This document shows positions 24,679 to 32,631 of a stretch of DNA of 64,000 nt, in pieces. The DNA comes from Bremerella sp. TYQ1. GTDB taxonomy: Bacteria > Planctomycetota > Planctomycetia > Pirellulales > Pirellulaceae. The DNA lies in the NCBI RefSeq assembly GCF_020150455.1, contig NZ_CP083740.1, positions 4,898,001-4,962,000 of the forward strand, read 5' to 3'. Every line of letters begins with the position of its first letter. The first letter of the stretch is position 1. Both the position numbers and the translations under genes were made by a program. Under the pieces are notes generated by a model. The model did not search any database. It saw only the letters and a list, made by a program, of their open reading frames with translations, and was not told the origin of the DNA.

Positions 24679-25686
24679 TCAGCGGACTCCTTCGTAGACC
24701 CAGCGGCGGGATGTGCGGAAGAGGAACCATGTGGCGATGCCCAGCAGGGTAAACAGCAGCCACGCCACTGCCGAGGCGTACCCCATGTTCAGATGCTGAA
24801 ACGCGCTGAGGAACAAGTGGAGGCTGATCACCAGCGTGGAATCGGCGGGGGCTCCGCGGCCTTCGCTGACGATATAAATTTGGGTGAACGCTTGGACCGA
24901 TTGGATCAGTCCCATTACTAGATTGAAGAAGATGATCGGCGTGAGCAGCGGCAGCGTGACATGGGTGAACCGGCGAATGGGCCCTGCGCCGTCGATCCGA
25001 GCCGCCTCGTAAAGCGACTTCGGGATGTCGCCGATCGCGGCCAGGTAAATCACCATGAAGTTGCCCATGCCCCAGAGGCTCATCAGGATGAGGGCATCCT
25101 TCGAGCCGATCGGCGCGGAATTATTCTGCCATGCTGCAGGCGAGAAGGAGTGCGTTGAGACCAACTCTTCCGGCGAGGCAAACCATTGCGGCTGCCAGAG
25201 GCCGAGCGAACCGAGGACCGAATTCACGAGCCCATCGGCCGGATTCAAGAGCCACATCCACAGAATGCTTGCCGCGACCACTGGAATGACCGACGGCAGG
25301 TAAAAGAGGGTGCGGAAGATCGATTGCCCGCGGATGTCGCAGGAAAGAAGCGTTGCCAGGCCGACCCCCAAAACGATCGACAAGGGCACCGAAAGAAACG
25401 CGTAGTATCCGGTGTTCCACAGGGCATGGGCAATTCCGGTTCCGGTAGCGAACTCGGTGGCGAGCTGTTCGTAGTTTTCTGTCCCCACGAAGCGAGGGGG
25501 ATTGATCAAGTCGTACCGGCAGAAACTCCAGTAAAGCGATACGACAAACGGATAGACGAACAAAGCCAAGAGTCCCACCAACCAGGGGCTGGCGAAGCTA
25601 ATCGCGGTAAGCCACGAACGCGTATGACGACGTGATATCCGTGCTGCCGTATCGGCGCTATCAGAGCTGTGGGGGCGATCTTGCAA
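24679..25686 (-). CDS. Carbohydrate ABC transporter permease (MalF/UgpA type)
   Basis: A 335-residue inner-membrane permease, partner of the MalG-type protein. It has a hydrophilic start, six helices and the EAA loop (SLYEAARIDGAGPIRRFTHV, then TLPLLTPIIFFNLVMG). The insertion between helices 3 and 4 (about 155-200) is longer than usual. The only available start is TTG 25686, without a clear ribosome binding site; no ATG is found before the first helix, so the start is uncertain. It should head the import unit with the binding protein and second permease downstream, but a 319-base repeat-bearing gap intervenes. Confidence 0.88.
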   Translation of the reverse strand: MQDRPHSSDSADTAARISRRHTRSWLTAISFASPWLVGLLALFVYPFVVSLYWSFCRYDLINPPRFVGTENYEQLATEFATGTGIAHALWNTGYYAFLSVPLSIVLGVGLATLLSCDIRGQSIFRTLFYLPSVIPVVAASILWMWLLNPADGLVNSVLGSLGLWQPQWFASPEELVSTHSFSPAAWQNNSAPIGSKDALILMSLWGMGNFMVIYLAAIGDIPKSLYEAARIDGAGPIRRFTHVTLPLLTPIIFFNLVMGLIQSVQAFTQIYIVSEGRGAPADSTLVISLHLFLSAFQHLNMGYASAVAWLLFTLLGIATWFLFRTSRRWVYEGVR

Positions 25687-25971
25687 AGCGTTTTTGAGTG
25701 GACAGTTGAGTAATCGAAAAACGGCGGAACAGGGACGTTCCCCCTGGCAGTATCAGATCGATTATGCCGATCATACCTCATGGCATTCGCCCTACGATGC
25801 CACAATTACCGCCAAACGGCAACCGACGGGGGGATTGGTGGTGTCGGCTGTGCTGGACTGGCCCAATGGGGGCCGGGACGGGGCTTACATGCTACGATGA
25901 CAATAGACCCGAAGGGGTTTCATGAAGTTGCTGCAATGATTGGCCAGACCTGCTGAGAGGAATCGGATCGA

Positions 25972-28203
25972 ATGGAATTTCCCCGGTTAAGCAGAGATAT
26001 TTCGATCGAACGGGACGAAGCTGGTGTGCCGCATGTTTCGGCGAAAACACTAGACGATGCCTTGTACGGCTTGGGGTATATGCATGCCACCGATCGACTG
26101 ACGCAAATTCTTTTTGCCAGGGCGATTGCTTCGGGGCAAGCGGCCGAGTCGATTGCGGCTCGAGACGAACTGCTCGAGACCGACCGATTCTTTCGCCGCG
26201 TCGGACTGCACCGCAATCAGCCGAAAGAGCGGGACTATTGGCCGGAAGAAACGCAGAAGCAAGTTCAGCATTATTGCAGCGGCGTGAACGACGGCATGAA
26301 GGCGATCGGCCATACGCTGCCGATGTGGGCGATTGGCTTTGAAGCGGTGCCGTGGGACCCCGTGTCGGTGCTGTACATCGGCAACCTGCTTAGCTTCGGC
26401 GGTTTGGCGGTTAGCCAGCTGGAGAACGAGCGGATCGTGATCGAACTGATTCAAGCGGGCGGCGACGAAGACGCTTTGCGAGAGCTCTTTCCCGGTCGCT
26501 TGGAGCACGTCGACTTCGACTTAGTGCGGAAAGTCCACCACGTGCGGCGGATGTCGGACGAGGCGTTGGAAGTGTTGATGGATCTGCCGCGGCTGGCCGG
26601 CAGCAACGCTTGGGTCGTTGGGCCTTCGAAAACGAAAAGCGGCAGCCCGATCTTATGTTCCGATCCCCATCTGGAAACCAACCGTTTGCCGGCCATTTGG
26701 TACGAAGCGGTCCTGAAGTGGAACGGCGACTACGCGATGGGGGCGACTTTGCCAGGCTGTCCGCTGTTCGCTGTCGGCCGCACCAAAAGGGTCAGCTGGG
26801 GTGTCACCTACATGAAAGGGGACACGACCGATTTCTTCATTGAGGAAGTTCGCAAGTCGGACGAGGGGACCTGGCAGTATCGCCGCGAAGATGATTGGGT
26901 CGACTATACCATTCGCGACGAAGCGATCGGCTGCAAAGGAAAGCCGCCGGAAACGATGCGCGTTTTCGAGAATCCACAAGGCGTGCTCGAGGTCGATCCC
27001 GAACAGTTCGGCGACGGCTATTACTTCTCGCTGGCGTGGACGGGGACGTTTCCGCATTCCGGAATGGCGATTGCCTCGTGGCTCGATATGTTGAAAGCGG
27101 AAAGCACCGCCGAAGCACTTGACGTGGCCAAGCAGTGCCCGCAGCCGACGTTGTGCTGGGTGGTCGGCGACGAGTATGGCAACATCGGATTGCAGGGCAA
27201 CGGCCGCTTTCCTCGGCGGCGGCACGATGCATCGGGGCTTGGTCCTGTGGCAGCGTGGGACGCGCGAAACCATTGGCAAGGAACGATCGCTGTCGATCAC
27301 CTTCCGCGGATTTATAACCCGGAATGTGGCTTCATCGCGACCGCCAACGAAGACATCAACGAGCCAGACAAGCCGAAGTTTGTCAGTCAGACGCTGCCCG
27401 ACTATCGCAAGCGGCGAATCGTCGAGCGGTTGCAGACGATGGACGAAGTGACGCTCGAACAGATGCAAGAACTGCAGTACGACTTGCTGAGCATCCAAGC
27501 GCGAGAGATCTTGCCGATCTTGCTGCCGTATGCTCCGGATGATTTGAAAGTGATGCTCCAAGGGTGGGACTTTCGCTACGCACCTGAGAGCACCGCGGCG
27601 GTGGCATTTCAGCGGTTTTATCGCAATACGCTGCTGGAGATCTTCGGTCACGAACGAGGCATGGGACCGCGACGGACGTTGTACTTGGTCTCGCGGGCCG
27701 GGTTTTCAAGCATGATCATCGCGGCGTGCGACGAGATCTTAAAGAAAGAGAAGTCGCTCTGGTGGCAGACTCGCGACAAAGGAGAGATGATCCGCACCGC
27801 TGGCGAAAAGGTATTGCTGGAACCGGAAACGACGTGGGGGCAGTTCAACAACTTCCACTTCACCGATCGTTTCTTCGGCGGTAGCCAGGTCGGTCGATTG
27901 CTGGGATTCGACAGCCCGAAATATCCAATGCCTGGCTGCCATGCGACTATCTTTCAGGGGCATGTACTTCAGACGGCAACGCGCGAATCGACATTCGCAC
28001 CAAGTTACCACTTCATTACCGACTTAAGCCAGGACGAAGCGTGGACCAACTTGCCCGGCGGGCCAAGTGAAAGCCGGTTCTCGTGGTATTACAAAAGCGA
28101 TGTACCACTGTGGCTGGAAGGGGAATACAAGCGGATCGCGCCGAAGGTCGAGCCTACAGGGACCACCCTGCCAGAAGAATTACCACAAATACCACCCCCA
28201 TAA
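25972..28203 (+). CDS. Penicillin-acylase-family (Ntn-hydrolase) protein without signal peptide
   Basis: A 743-residue Ntn-hydrolase of the penicillin acylase/acyl-homoserine-lactone acylase family (peptidase S45). The alpha-chain start (SIERDEAGVPHVSAKTLDDALYGLGYMHATDRLTQI) is typical. The predicted autocleavage site precedes the nucleophile Ser211 in AGSNAWVVGPSKTKSG, followed by PILCSDPHLE and YMKGDTTDFFIEE. Family members are mostly periplasmic and carry a signal peptide; here the protein begins MEFPRLSRDISIER and has no hydrophobic start, so the location is unclear unless the true start is upstream. The substrate could be an amide of a secondary metabolite or signal. Its end overlaps the small convergent membrane gene by 50 bases. 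Confidence 0.85.
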   Translation: MEFPRLSRDISIERDEAGVPHVSAKTLDDALYGLGYMHATDRLTQILFARAIASGQAAESIAARDELLETDRFFRRVGLHRNQPKERDYWPEETQKQVQHYCSGVNDGMKAIGHTLPMWAIGFEAVPWDPVSVLYIGNLLSFGGLAVSQLENERIVIELIQAGGDEDALRELFPGRLEHVDFDLVRKVHHVRRMSDEALEVLMDLPRLAGSNAWVVGPSKTKSGSPILCSDPHLETNRLPAIWYEAVLKWNGDYAMGATLPGCPLFAVGRTKRVSWGVTYMKGDTTDFFIEEVRKSDEGTWQYRREDDWVDYTIRDEAIGCKGKPPETMRVFENPQGVLEVDPEQFGDGYYFSLAWTGTFPHSGMAIASWLDMLKAESTAEALDVAKQCPQPTLCWVVGDEYGNIGLQGNGRFPRRRHDASGLGPVAAWDARNHWQGTIAVDHLPRIYNPECGFIATANEDINEPDKPKFVSQTLPDYRKRRIVERLQTMDEVTLEQMQELQYDLLSIQAREILPILLPYAPDDLKVMLQGWDFRYAPESTAAVAFQRFYRNTLLEIFGHERGMGPRRTLYLVSRAGFSSMIIAACDEILKKEKSLWWQTRDKGEMIRTAGEKVLLEPETTWGQFNNFHFTDRFFGGSQVGRLLGFDSPKYPMPGCHATIFQGHVLQTATRESTFAPSYHFITDLSQDEAWTNLPGGPSESRFSWYYKSDVPLWLEGEYKRIAPKVEPTGTTLPEELPQIPPP

Positions 28204-28366
28204 AGCCGACAATCCAGATGGCCGTGTCCCAGGCATGCTTCAAGATGGCAGGCCACAATTCGTGACGTGTTGCTCCGTAAACCAAACTTACCACCACGAT
28301 CAGTGGGAAGGCGTACAGCAACATGCGAGCGCCGGGGAACATGGCCAGCAGGGCGAGATCGAACAT
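28154..28366 (-). CDS. Small two-helix membrane protein
   Basis: A 70-residue protein made of a basic-flanked helix (MLLYAFPLIVVVSLVYGATRH) and a second helix (WIVGFMGVVFVVILLAGWSL). It follows the membrane protein at 28458-29066 on the same strand after 91 bases, so the two may be one transcript. The last 50 bases overlap the end of the acylase gene on the other strand. I know no function; the strongly membrane-like composition over its whole length argues against a chance frame. Confidence 0.6.
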   Translation of the reverse strand: MFDLALLAMFPGARMLLYAFPLIVVVSLVYGATRHELWPAILKHAWDTAIWIVGFMGVVFVVILLAGWSL

Positions 28367-28457
28367 CGGGACTTCTCTTTCGCGTGAGGTAATCGTTGAC
28401 GGTGGGTGCGATCGGCTTTAAGCCATCGGCACCCGATGCCAATGCCATGTGCAAGGG

Positions 28458-29066
28458 TTACGTGGAAGCTGTTTCGGGTTTCGACGAGTCGGCTTCCGAC
28501 GTGTCGTTGTTTGCGGCGTCGTTCTTCTTGGCCCGCTTCTTCTTTTCCGAATCGGGAACCATCCACACCGGGCCGGCTCCGGCATCGTAAATCACCAGCA
28601 CATTCAACAAGCCGGCAATCATCGTGTAGAGCGTACCCATCTCGAACAGGTAGCCATACTTTCGGTGCAAGTCCGACATCTCGCCTTTGGCAGGCGGGGC
28701 CATGATTCGTGCGCCACCGATTTCGATTGGGTCCCTCTTTTGTCGCACGAGCAAGGCCTGGGCGAGCGCCGGCAGAGTCGGCAAGCCGACGCCGAGCTGG
28801 CAAATCAGCGGCAGTCGTTTTTCCTCGTTGTCCCATTTTGCGTAAACCACCCGTCCGCCCCCCATCGACAAGCCGAGGAAGTAGATCGAGAGGATACAAA
28901 CAAGAAACAAAATACCTTTGCCGCGGCGACCTTGGTAAAGGTGGCCGGCGCCGGGGATTAGCCAAGCCAGGAAGATCGCTGTCGAAGGATTCTTCAGATC
29001 GACAGGAACAGGGGCGAAAGGATCTTTTGCGGGAGTCTTGGGGCTGGACCCGGCGTCATTCGACAT
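28458..29066 (-). CDS. Membrane protein of planctomycete type (DUF6677-like)
   Basis: A 202-residue protein. After a polar, Pro-rich N-terminus of about 30 residues there is the segment FLAWLIPGAGHLYQGRRGKG, a pattern found in TM2-like and other small membrane proteins, then two helices (about 48-65 and 130-150, TLYTMIAGLLNVLVIYDAG) and a charged tail (EKKKRAKKNDAANND). It resembles planctomycete proteins grouped as DUF6677, judged from memory. The role is unknown. It is 91 bases upstream of the 70-residue membrane gene, and the pair may act together in the membrane. Confidence 0.6.
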   Translation of the reverse strand: MSNDAGSSPKTPAKDPFAPVPVDLKNPSTAIFLAWLIPGAGHLYQGRRGKGILFLVCILSIYFLGLSMGGGRVVYAKWDNEEKRLPLICQLGVGLPTLPALAQALLVRQKRDPIEIGGARIMAPPAKGEMSDLHRKYGYLFEMGTLYTMIAGLLNVLVIYDAGAGPVWMVPDSEKKKRAKKNDAANNDTSEADSSKPETAST

Positions 29067-29386
29067 ACAGATAAACCGGTAAGAATTTGCTGCTTAGGTA
29101 ATCTCCCAATCTTAGCCGAATGTGCCTCTGAATCTAGGCCAGTTGCGGGGGCAGATACGCAGAGGCACAGTGACGCAGGTGCCCCAAACGATAGGCTGAC
29201 CGTTATCGCTTCGCTCGGCCACTAAGGGAAGTGAGTTGGCAAGAACGCACGCTGATTCCACTGTGATCAATCGTCGCAAGTGGTTATGTGGCGGTCAGTT
29301 CCTGCTTTCAGATGCTCTTGCCGGTGGCTATGTCGGCTTGTTGTGCAGGGGGCCAATGGCACCCCAGGCCGTTGGCAATCGAGCTT
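29067..29386. other. Intergenic region, no gene supported
   Basis: These 320 bases lie between the AAA ATPase gene and the DUF6677-like gene, both on the minus strand. They should hold the promoter of the latter. I see no hairpin with T-run, no repeat already seen elsewhere in the window and no supported frame. Confidence 0.5.
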
Positions 29387-30124
29387 CTACAGAAGTTCGT
29401 CGCGGATCGCTTCGACCGTTTCTGGAGTGAGCGATTTCGACTCGCTTGCTTCCAACGCCAATCGCGAAAGGTCGAGGATTTGCGAGATCACGCGGGGCAA
29501 GCCTTCCGAATGCTGCGAGACCGCTTCGATCGCGGCTTCGTCCAGCGTAAGCGGCGTTTCGGGATAAGCGTCGCGGTAGGTTTCGGCGAACTGAGCGACG
29601 TCTGCGGGGCTCCACGCTTCCAATTCGATTTTCAGATCGGCCAGTTTGATCAATCGCTGATCGAACGTCGGCAATGCCGCTTGATCGACCGAAAGAATCA
29701 GCGAGCCGCCACGATCGCTGCCACAGTGCAGCCGAGCCAACGTCAGCAGCACGTCAGCCGTTTCGCGAGCCATTTCCTCGACATGATCGACGACGATCAC
29801 CACCGGACGCTGTTCGAGCGAATAGGTGGTCAGCTGTTCGCGAATCTGAAACCACAGCTCCGGCGGCGCAGTGTGAGGGCCGACGTCCGCTTTCAGTTGG
29901 GTGGCAAGTTCCCACAGGAAGTCATGCTCGAACGTTCCCGGCGTTTGCAGATAAGGAACGATTGCACCCCCGCGTCGCAGCTGCGCTGTCCACTTCTCGA
30001 GCAACGTCGATTTGCCGCTTCCCAAAGGGCCTGTCAAAACGGCAACTCGATCGCGACGCTGGAGGGCATACTCCAGGCGGGCAACCGCTTCCCGGTAAGC
30101 AGGGCTCTCGAAAAAGGGACTCAT
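29387..30124 (-). CDS. ExeA-like AAA ATPase
   Basis: A 245-residue P-loop ATPase of the ExeA/GspA-like (AAA_22) family. Walker A is GPLGSGKST, Walker B VVIVVDHVEE, and a sensor-like segment LILSVDQAALPTFDQRL follows, ending with a helical lid (EAVSQHSEGLPRVISQILDLSRLA). The family start FFESPAYREAVARLEYAL lies directly after ATG 30124, which I therefore use; a longer frame begins at 30193. It lacks the membrane helix and peptidoglycan-binding domain of true ExeA. Such stand-alone ATPases occur with secretion, transposition (TnsC/MuB-like) or unknown systems; no such partner is adjacent here. It is divergent from rsmE, 186 bases away. Confidence 0.8.
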   Translation of the reverse strand: MSPFFESPAYREAVARLEYALQRRDRVAVLTGPLGSGKSTLLEKWTAQLRRGGAIVPYLQTPGTFEHDFLWELATQLKADVGPHTAPPELWFQIREQLTTYSLEQRPVVIVVDHVEEMARETADVLLTLARLHCGSDRGGSLILSVDQAALPTFDQRLIKLADLKIELEAWSPADVAQFAETYRDAYPETPLTLDEAAIEAVSQHSEGLPRVISQILDLSRLALEASESKSLTPETVEAIRDELL

Positions 30125-30310
30125 AGGGGCGACAATCAAAGGAACTGGTAGGGCCCGCGTGTCGCGGGTCGATGGACCGACGTTGGCACGCATTCTCTAC
30201 GGTGAAGGAGGTGCTAGCATTCGCGCAGGGCATTCCTGCATTGGGTTTGTTTCGGTAGAATCCGGCCGCTGTCTTCATGCATTCCTGAACCTTGATCCCT
30301 CAAAAGCCGC

Positions 30311-31015
30311 ATGTCGGAACGTTTTTTTCTCGACCAGCCTCCCACCACGGAAGAAGTGACGTTTGCCGAGGCGGAATCGCAGCACTTGGCCAAAGTGATG
30401 CGTGCCAACGTGGGCGACATGGTGGTCGGTTTCGATGGCCAAGGAACCGAGTACGAAATTGAGTTGACTTCGGTCGGCAAAAAGAAGGTGATCGGGGCCG
30501 TTCGCAAGAAGGTGGACGTTTCGCGGGAAGCGGCACGCAAGCTGACGCTGGCGGTCGCATTGCCGAAGGGAGACCGACAACGCTGGCTGGTCGAAAAGTG
30601 TGTCGAGCTAGGCGTCGCTCGCTTGGTGCCCCTGCTTACCAAACGGGGCGTGGCTCAACCGGTGGAAAAGGCAATCGAGCGACTGCGCCGCGCCGTGATC
30701 GAAGCCAGCAAGCAGTGCGAGCGGAACCACTTGATGGTGGTCGAAGAAGGCCAGACGTTGGAAGAAGTCTTGGCGTCTCGTCCCGCTGCTTCGTTCGTGA
30801 TGCATCCCAGCGGCGAACCGTTTCATCACGAGACACTCCTTCCGGCGACCGACGTGTTGGCGATCATTGGGCCGGAAGGTGGTTTTACCGACGAAGAAGT
30901 GGCTGCGGCCGCCGAGCAAGGATGCCAGGTCGTCTCGTTAGGCCCGCGCATCTTGCGAGTCGAAACGGCCGCGTTAGCGATGGCAACGCTCGTTACGGCG
31001 ATTCCTTCGGCGTAG
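30311..31015 (+). CDS. rsmE: 16S rRNA (uracil1498-N3)-methyltransferase
   Basis: A 234-residue RsmE, which methylates U1498 in the 30S decoding region. The N-terminal PUA-like part (ERFFLDQ, ESQHLAKVMRANVGDMVVGFDGQG) is followed by the SPOUT domain with KGDRQRWLVEKCVELGV and the knot signature IGPEGGFTDEEV and LGPRILRVETAALA. All family landmarks are present and the length is normal. Its stop overlaps the convergent exported-protein gene by 23 bases. It is divergent from the AAA ATPase gene. No operon partner is visible. Confidence 0.95.
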   Translation: MSERFFLDQPPTTEEVTFAEAESQHLAKVMRANVGDMVVGFDGQGTEYEIELTSVGKKKVIGAVRKKVDVSREAARKLTLAVALPKGDRQRWLVEKCVELGVARLVPLLTKRGVAQPVEKAIERLRRAVIEASKQCERNHLMVVEEGQTLEEVLASRPAASFVMHPSGEPFHHETLLPATDVLAIIGPEGGFTDEEVAAAAEQGCQVVSLGPRILRVETAALAMATLVTAIPSA

Positions 31016-31520
31016 CCGCATTCGCTTCGGTATCGAGCTTTTCAATACGACCGAACAAGGCTCCGCCCACTTCGCCGTGCGTCCATGTGCCGGCGTACTT
31101 GTCTTCGTCGATCACCACGTGAGCGCTGAAGGTACCCATGCCGGGGATGGTTGTTTTATCGAGCGTGATGACTGGCGTCATGCCGGCCCATTTCACTTCC
31201 AACGGCAACGGCAGCGTGACATCTTTGTCGCCATACTTGATGCGGGCATTGAACAGCCAGACGTCCCCTTCATCGAGCTTGCGAACGTTTTTGATCTCGT
31301 ACCGTTCCGGCTTGGGGGCTTTGTCTTCTTTGCCAGAGATCGTGAACGACCCAATCAGGGCAACGTTGTTCAGCGTCTTCTCGAACGCAGCGAAACGCCT
31401 GGCTTGAACGTCGCTGGCTTCGGCCGGCTTGTCTTCATGGGCCAGTGCTTCCTGAGCCAGAAGAGTTGCGGGAGACCAAGCCAGGGGAAGCAGCAATAAC
31501 AAGCAAATGGCACGTGACAT
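30993..31520 (-). CDS. Exported protein of unknown function
   Basis: A 175-residue protein with a clear signal peptide (residues 1-22, MSRAICLLLLLPLAWSPATLLA) and a soluble remainder rich in beta-forming segments (YEIKNVRKLDEGDVWLFNARIKYGDK, LEVKWAGMTPVITLD, FSAHVVIDEDKYAGTW). The pattern of short strands with a closing GTWTHG-like segment suggests a small beta domain in the periplasm. I recall similar proteins only in planctomycetes and know no function. AGGAGG lies just before ATG 31520 and supports the start. It ends inside the rsmE gene region (23-base overlap, opposite strand). Confidence 0.75.
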   Translation of the reverse strand: MSRAICLLLLLPLAWSPATLLAQEALAHEDKPAEASDVQARRFAAFEKTLNNVALIGSFTISGKEDKAPKPERYEIKNVRKLDEGDVWLFNARIKYGDKDVTLPLPLEVKWAGMTPVITLDKTTIPGMGTFSAHVVIDEDKYAGTWTHGEVGGALFGRIEKLDTEANAATPKESP

Positions 31521-31641
31521 AGGAGGTGACTCCGAAGCAAGTGAGGCGTGATACGATCGAGAATCCGTGGCCCCGAATAGAAAATGGGGCCATGTGTATT
31601 GCCTTCATCGTAGCGTCGTGGCGGGAGTCCGCCAAACAAGA

Positions 31642-32427
31642 TCACGGAATCTGAACGTTACGGAGGAACTCGAGACCGTCGGACACTTCCTGGACGGGAT
31701 GCTCGGGGTGTTCGCGTTCGACACAGATGTAGCCCTTATAGCGAGCTTCTTCCAGCGATGCGATCAGCAACGGGAAATCGACGGTACCGCGGCCGAGGGG
31801 GACTTCGATGCCGCGTCCTCGGGCAAGATCTTTCACGCCATCTTTCCCCCGCACGTTGGCAACATACTTGGCGAGAGCCTGGTACGACTCTTCCGCTGAG
31901 AAACCGTTGATGATTAACGCCCCGGGATCGAAATCGACTCCCAACGCACCTTCGGGAAGTTGATCGAGAAACTTCCGCAGCACCACGCCATCGACCTGGC
32001 CAGTTTTCGCGGCGAATGTGACCCCGCACGTGTCGGCATGCCGGGCCAGATCGTGGAGGACTTCCAGCAGGCGCGTATTCGTTTCGGCGGTCAGCTCTTC
32101 GTCGATACCGCCGATGTGATTGACCAACACTTTGGCGCCCAGTTGGTAAGCGGCATCCATCGCCGATTTCGTAGCGGCAACGCGTCGGTCGAGATCGTCC
32201 AGCACGTTGTAGCCGCGCCGTGTCGGGAAGGCGACCGACGCGATCTTCAGGTTATAGTCCGACATGATCTTCTTGAGATGCCGAATACCGGTTTGCGTCA
32301 GTTCTTCAGGGCGAAGTTCGTTACGCAGGTCGATCTCGACCGCATCGGCCCCCAGTTGTCCGGCCGTCTCCAAGGCTTTCCGGAACGGTTGACGAAGGCT
32401 GCGGAGTTGAACACTGATTCGAATCAT
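31642..32427 (-). CDS. TIM-barrel sugar isomerase/epimerase family protein
   Basis: A 261-residue protein of the AP-endonuclease-2-like TIM barrel family (xylose isomerase-like). Landmarks are AVEIDLRNELRPEEL, IASVAFPTRRG, VLVNHIGGIDEE, VDFDPGALIINGF and the last metal ligand region GYICVEREHPEHP. Such enzymes isomerise or epimerise sugars or polyols with a divalent metal. There is no signal peptide, so it is cytoplasmic, and the length is slightly short of the usual 270-290. It stands alone between the exported protein and the large glycosidase-like gene, with no clear pathway partner. Confidence 0.82.
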   Translation of the reverse strand: MIRISVQLRSLRQPFRKALETAGQLGADAVEIDLRNELRPEELTQTGIRHLKKIMSDYNLKIASVAFPTRRGYNVLDDLDRRVAATKSAMDAAYQLGAKVLVNHIGGIDEELTAETNTRLLEVLHDLARHADTCGVTFAAKTGQVDGVVLRKFLDQLPEGALGVDFDPGALIINGFSAEESYQALAKYVANVRGKDGVKDLARGRGIEVPLGRGTVDFPLLIASLEEARYKGYICVEREHPEHPVQEVSDGLEFLRNVQIP

Positions 32428-32631
32428 AAGAAGGCTTGGTCGCTGAGAGGGAATGCGTGGGTTGGCAACGTGACGATTATAGCGATTGTTTCGTTTTTCA
32501 TCGTGAGGGGCGAAGCAGGAATTGGCAAGCGGTGACTACGACCGCCGAGCCATAAGCAAGAGTTGAGCGGACTGCGCGAGGAGTTTGCGCGGTCCTCAGC
32601 TTCGATTTCTCTCTATTTTCGGCCGGTGACT

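Noticed and set aside
25694..25900. 68-codon plus-strand frame before the acylase gene
   Set aside because: No clear ribosome binding site; no membrane or domain signal; likely promoter region.
26653..27651. 332-codon minus-strand frame in the acylase gene
   Set aside because: The plus-strand protein has family motifs throughout this stretch; the minus frame is Arg/His-rich as expected for an antisense frame.
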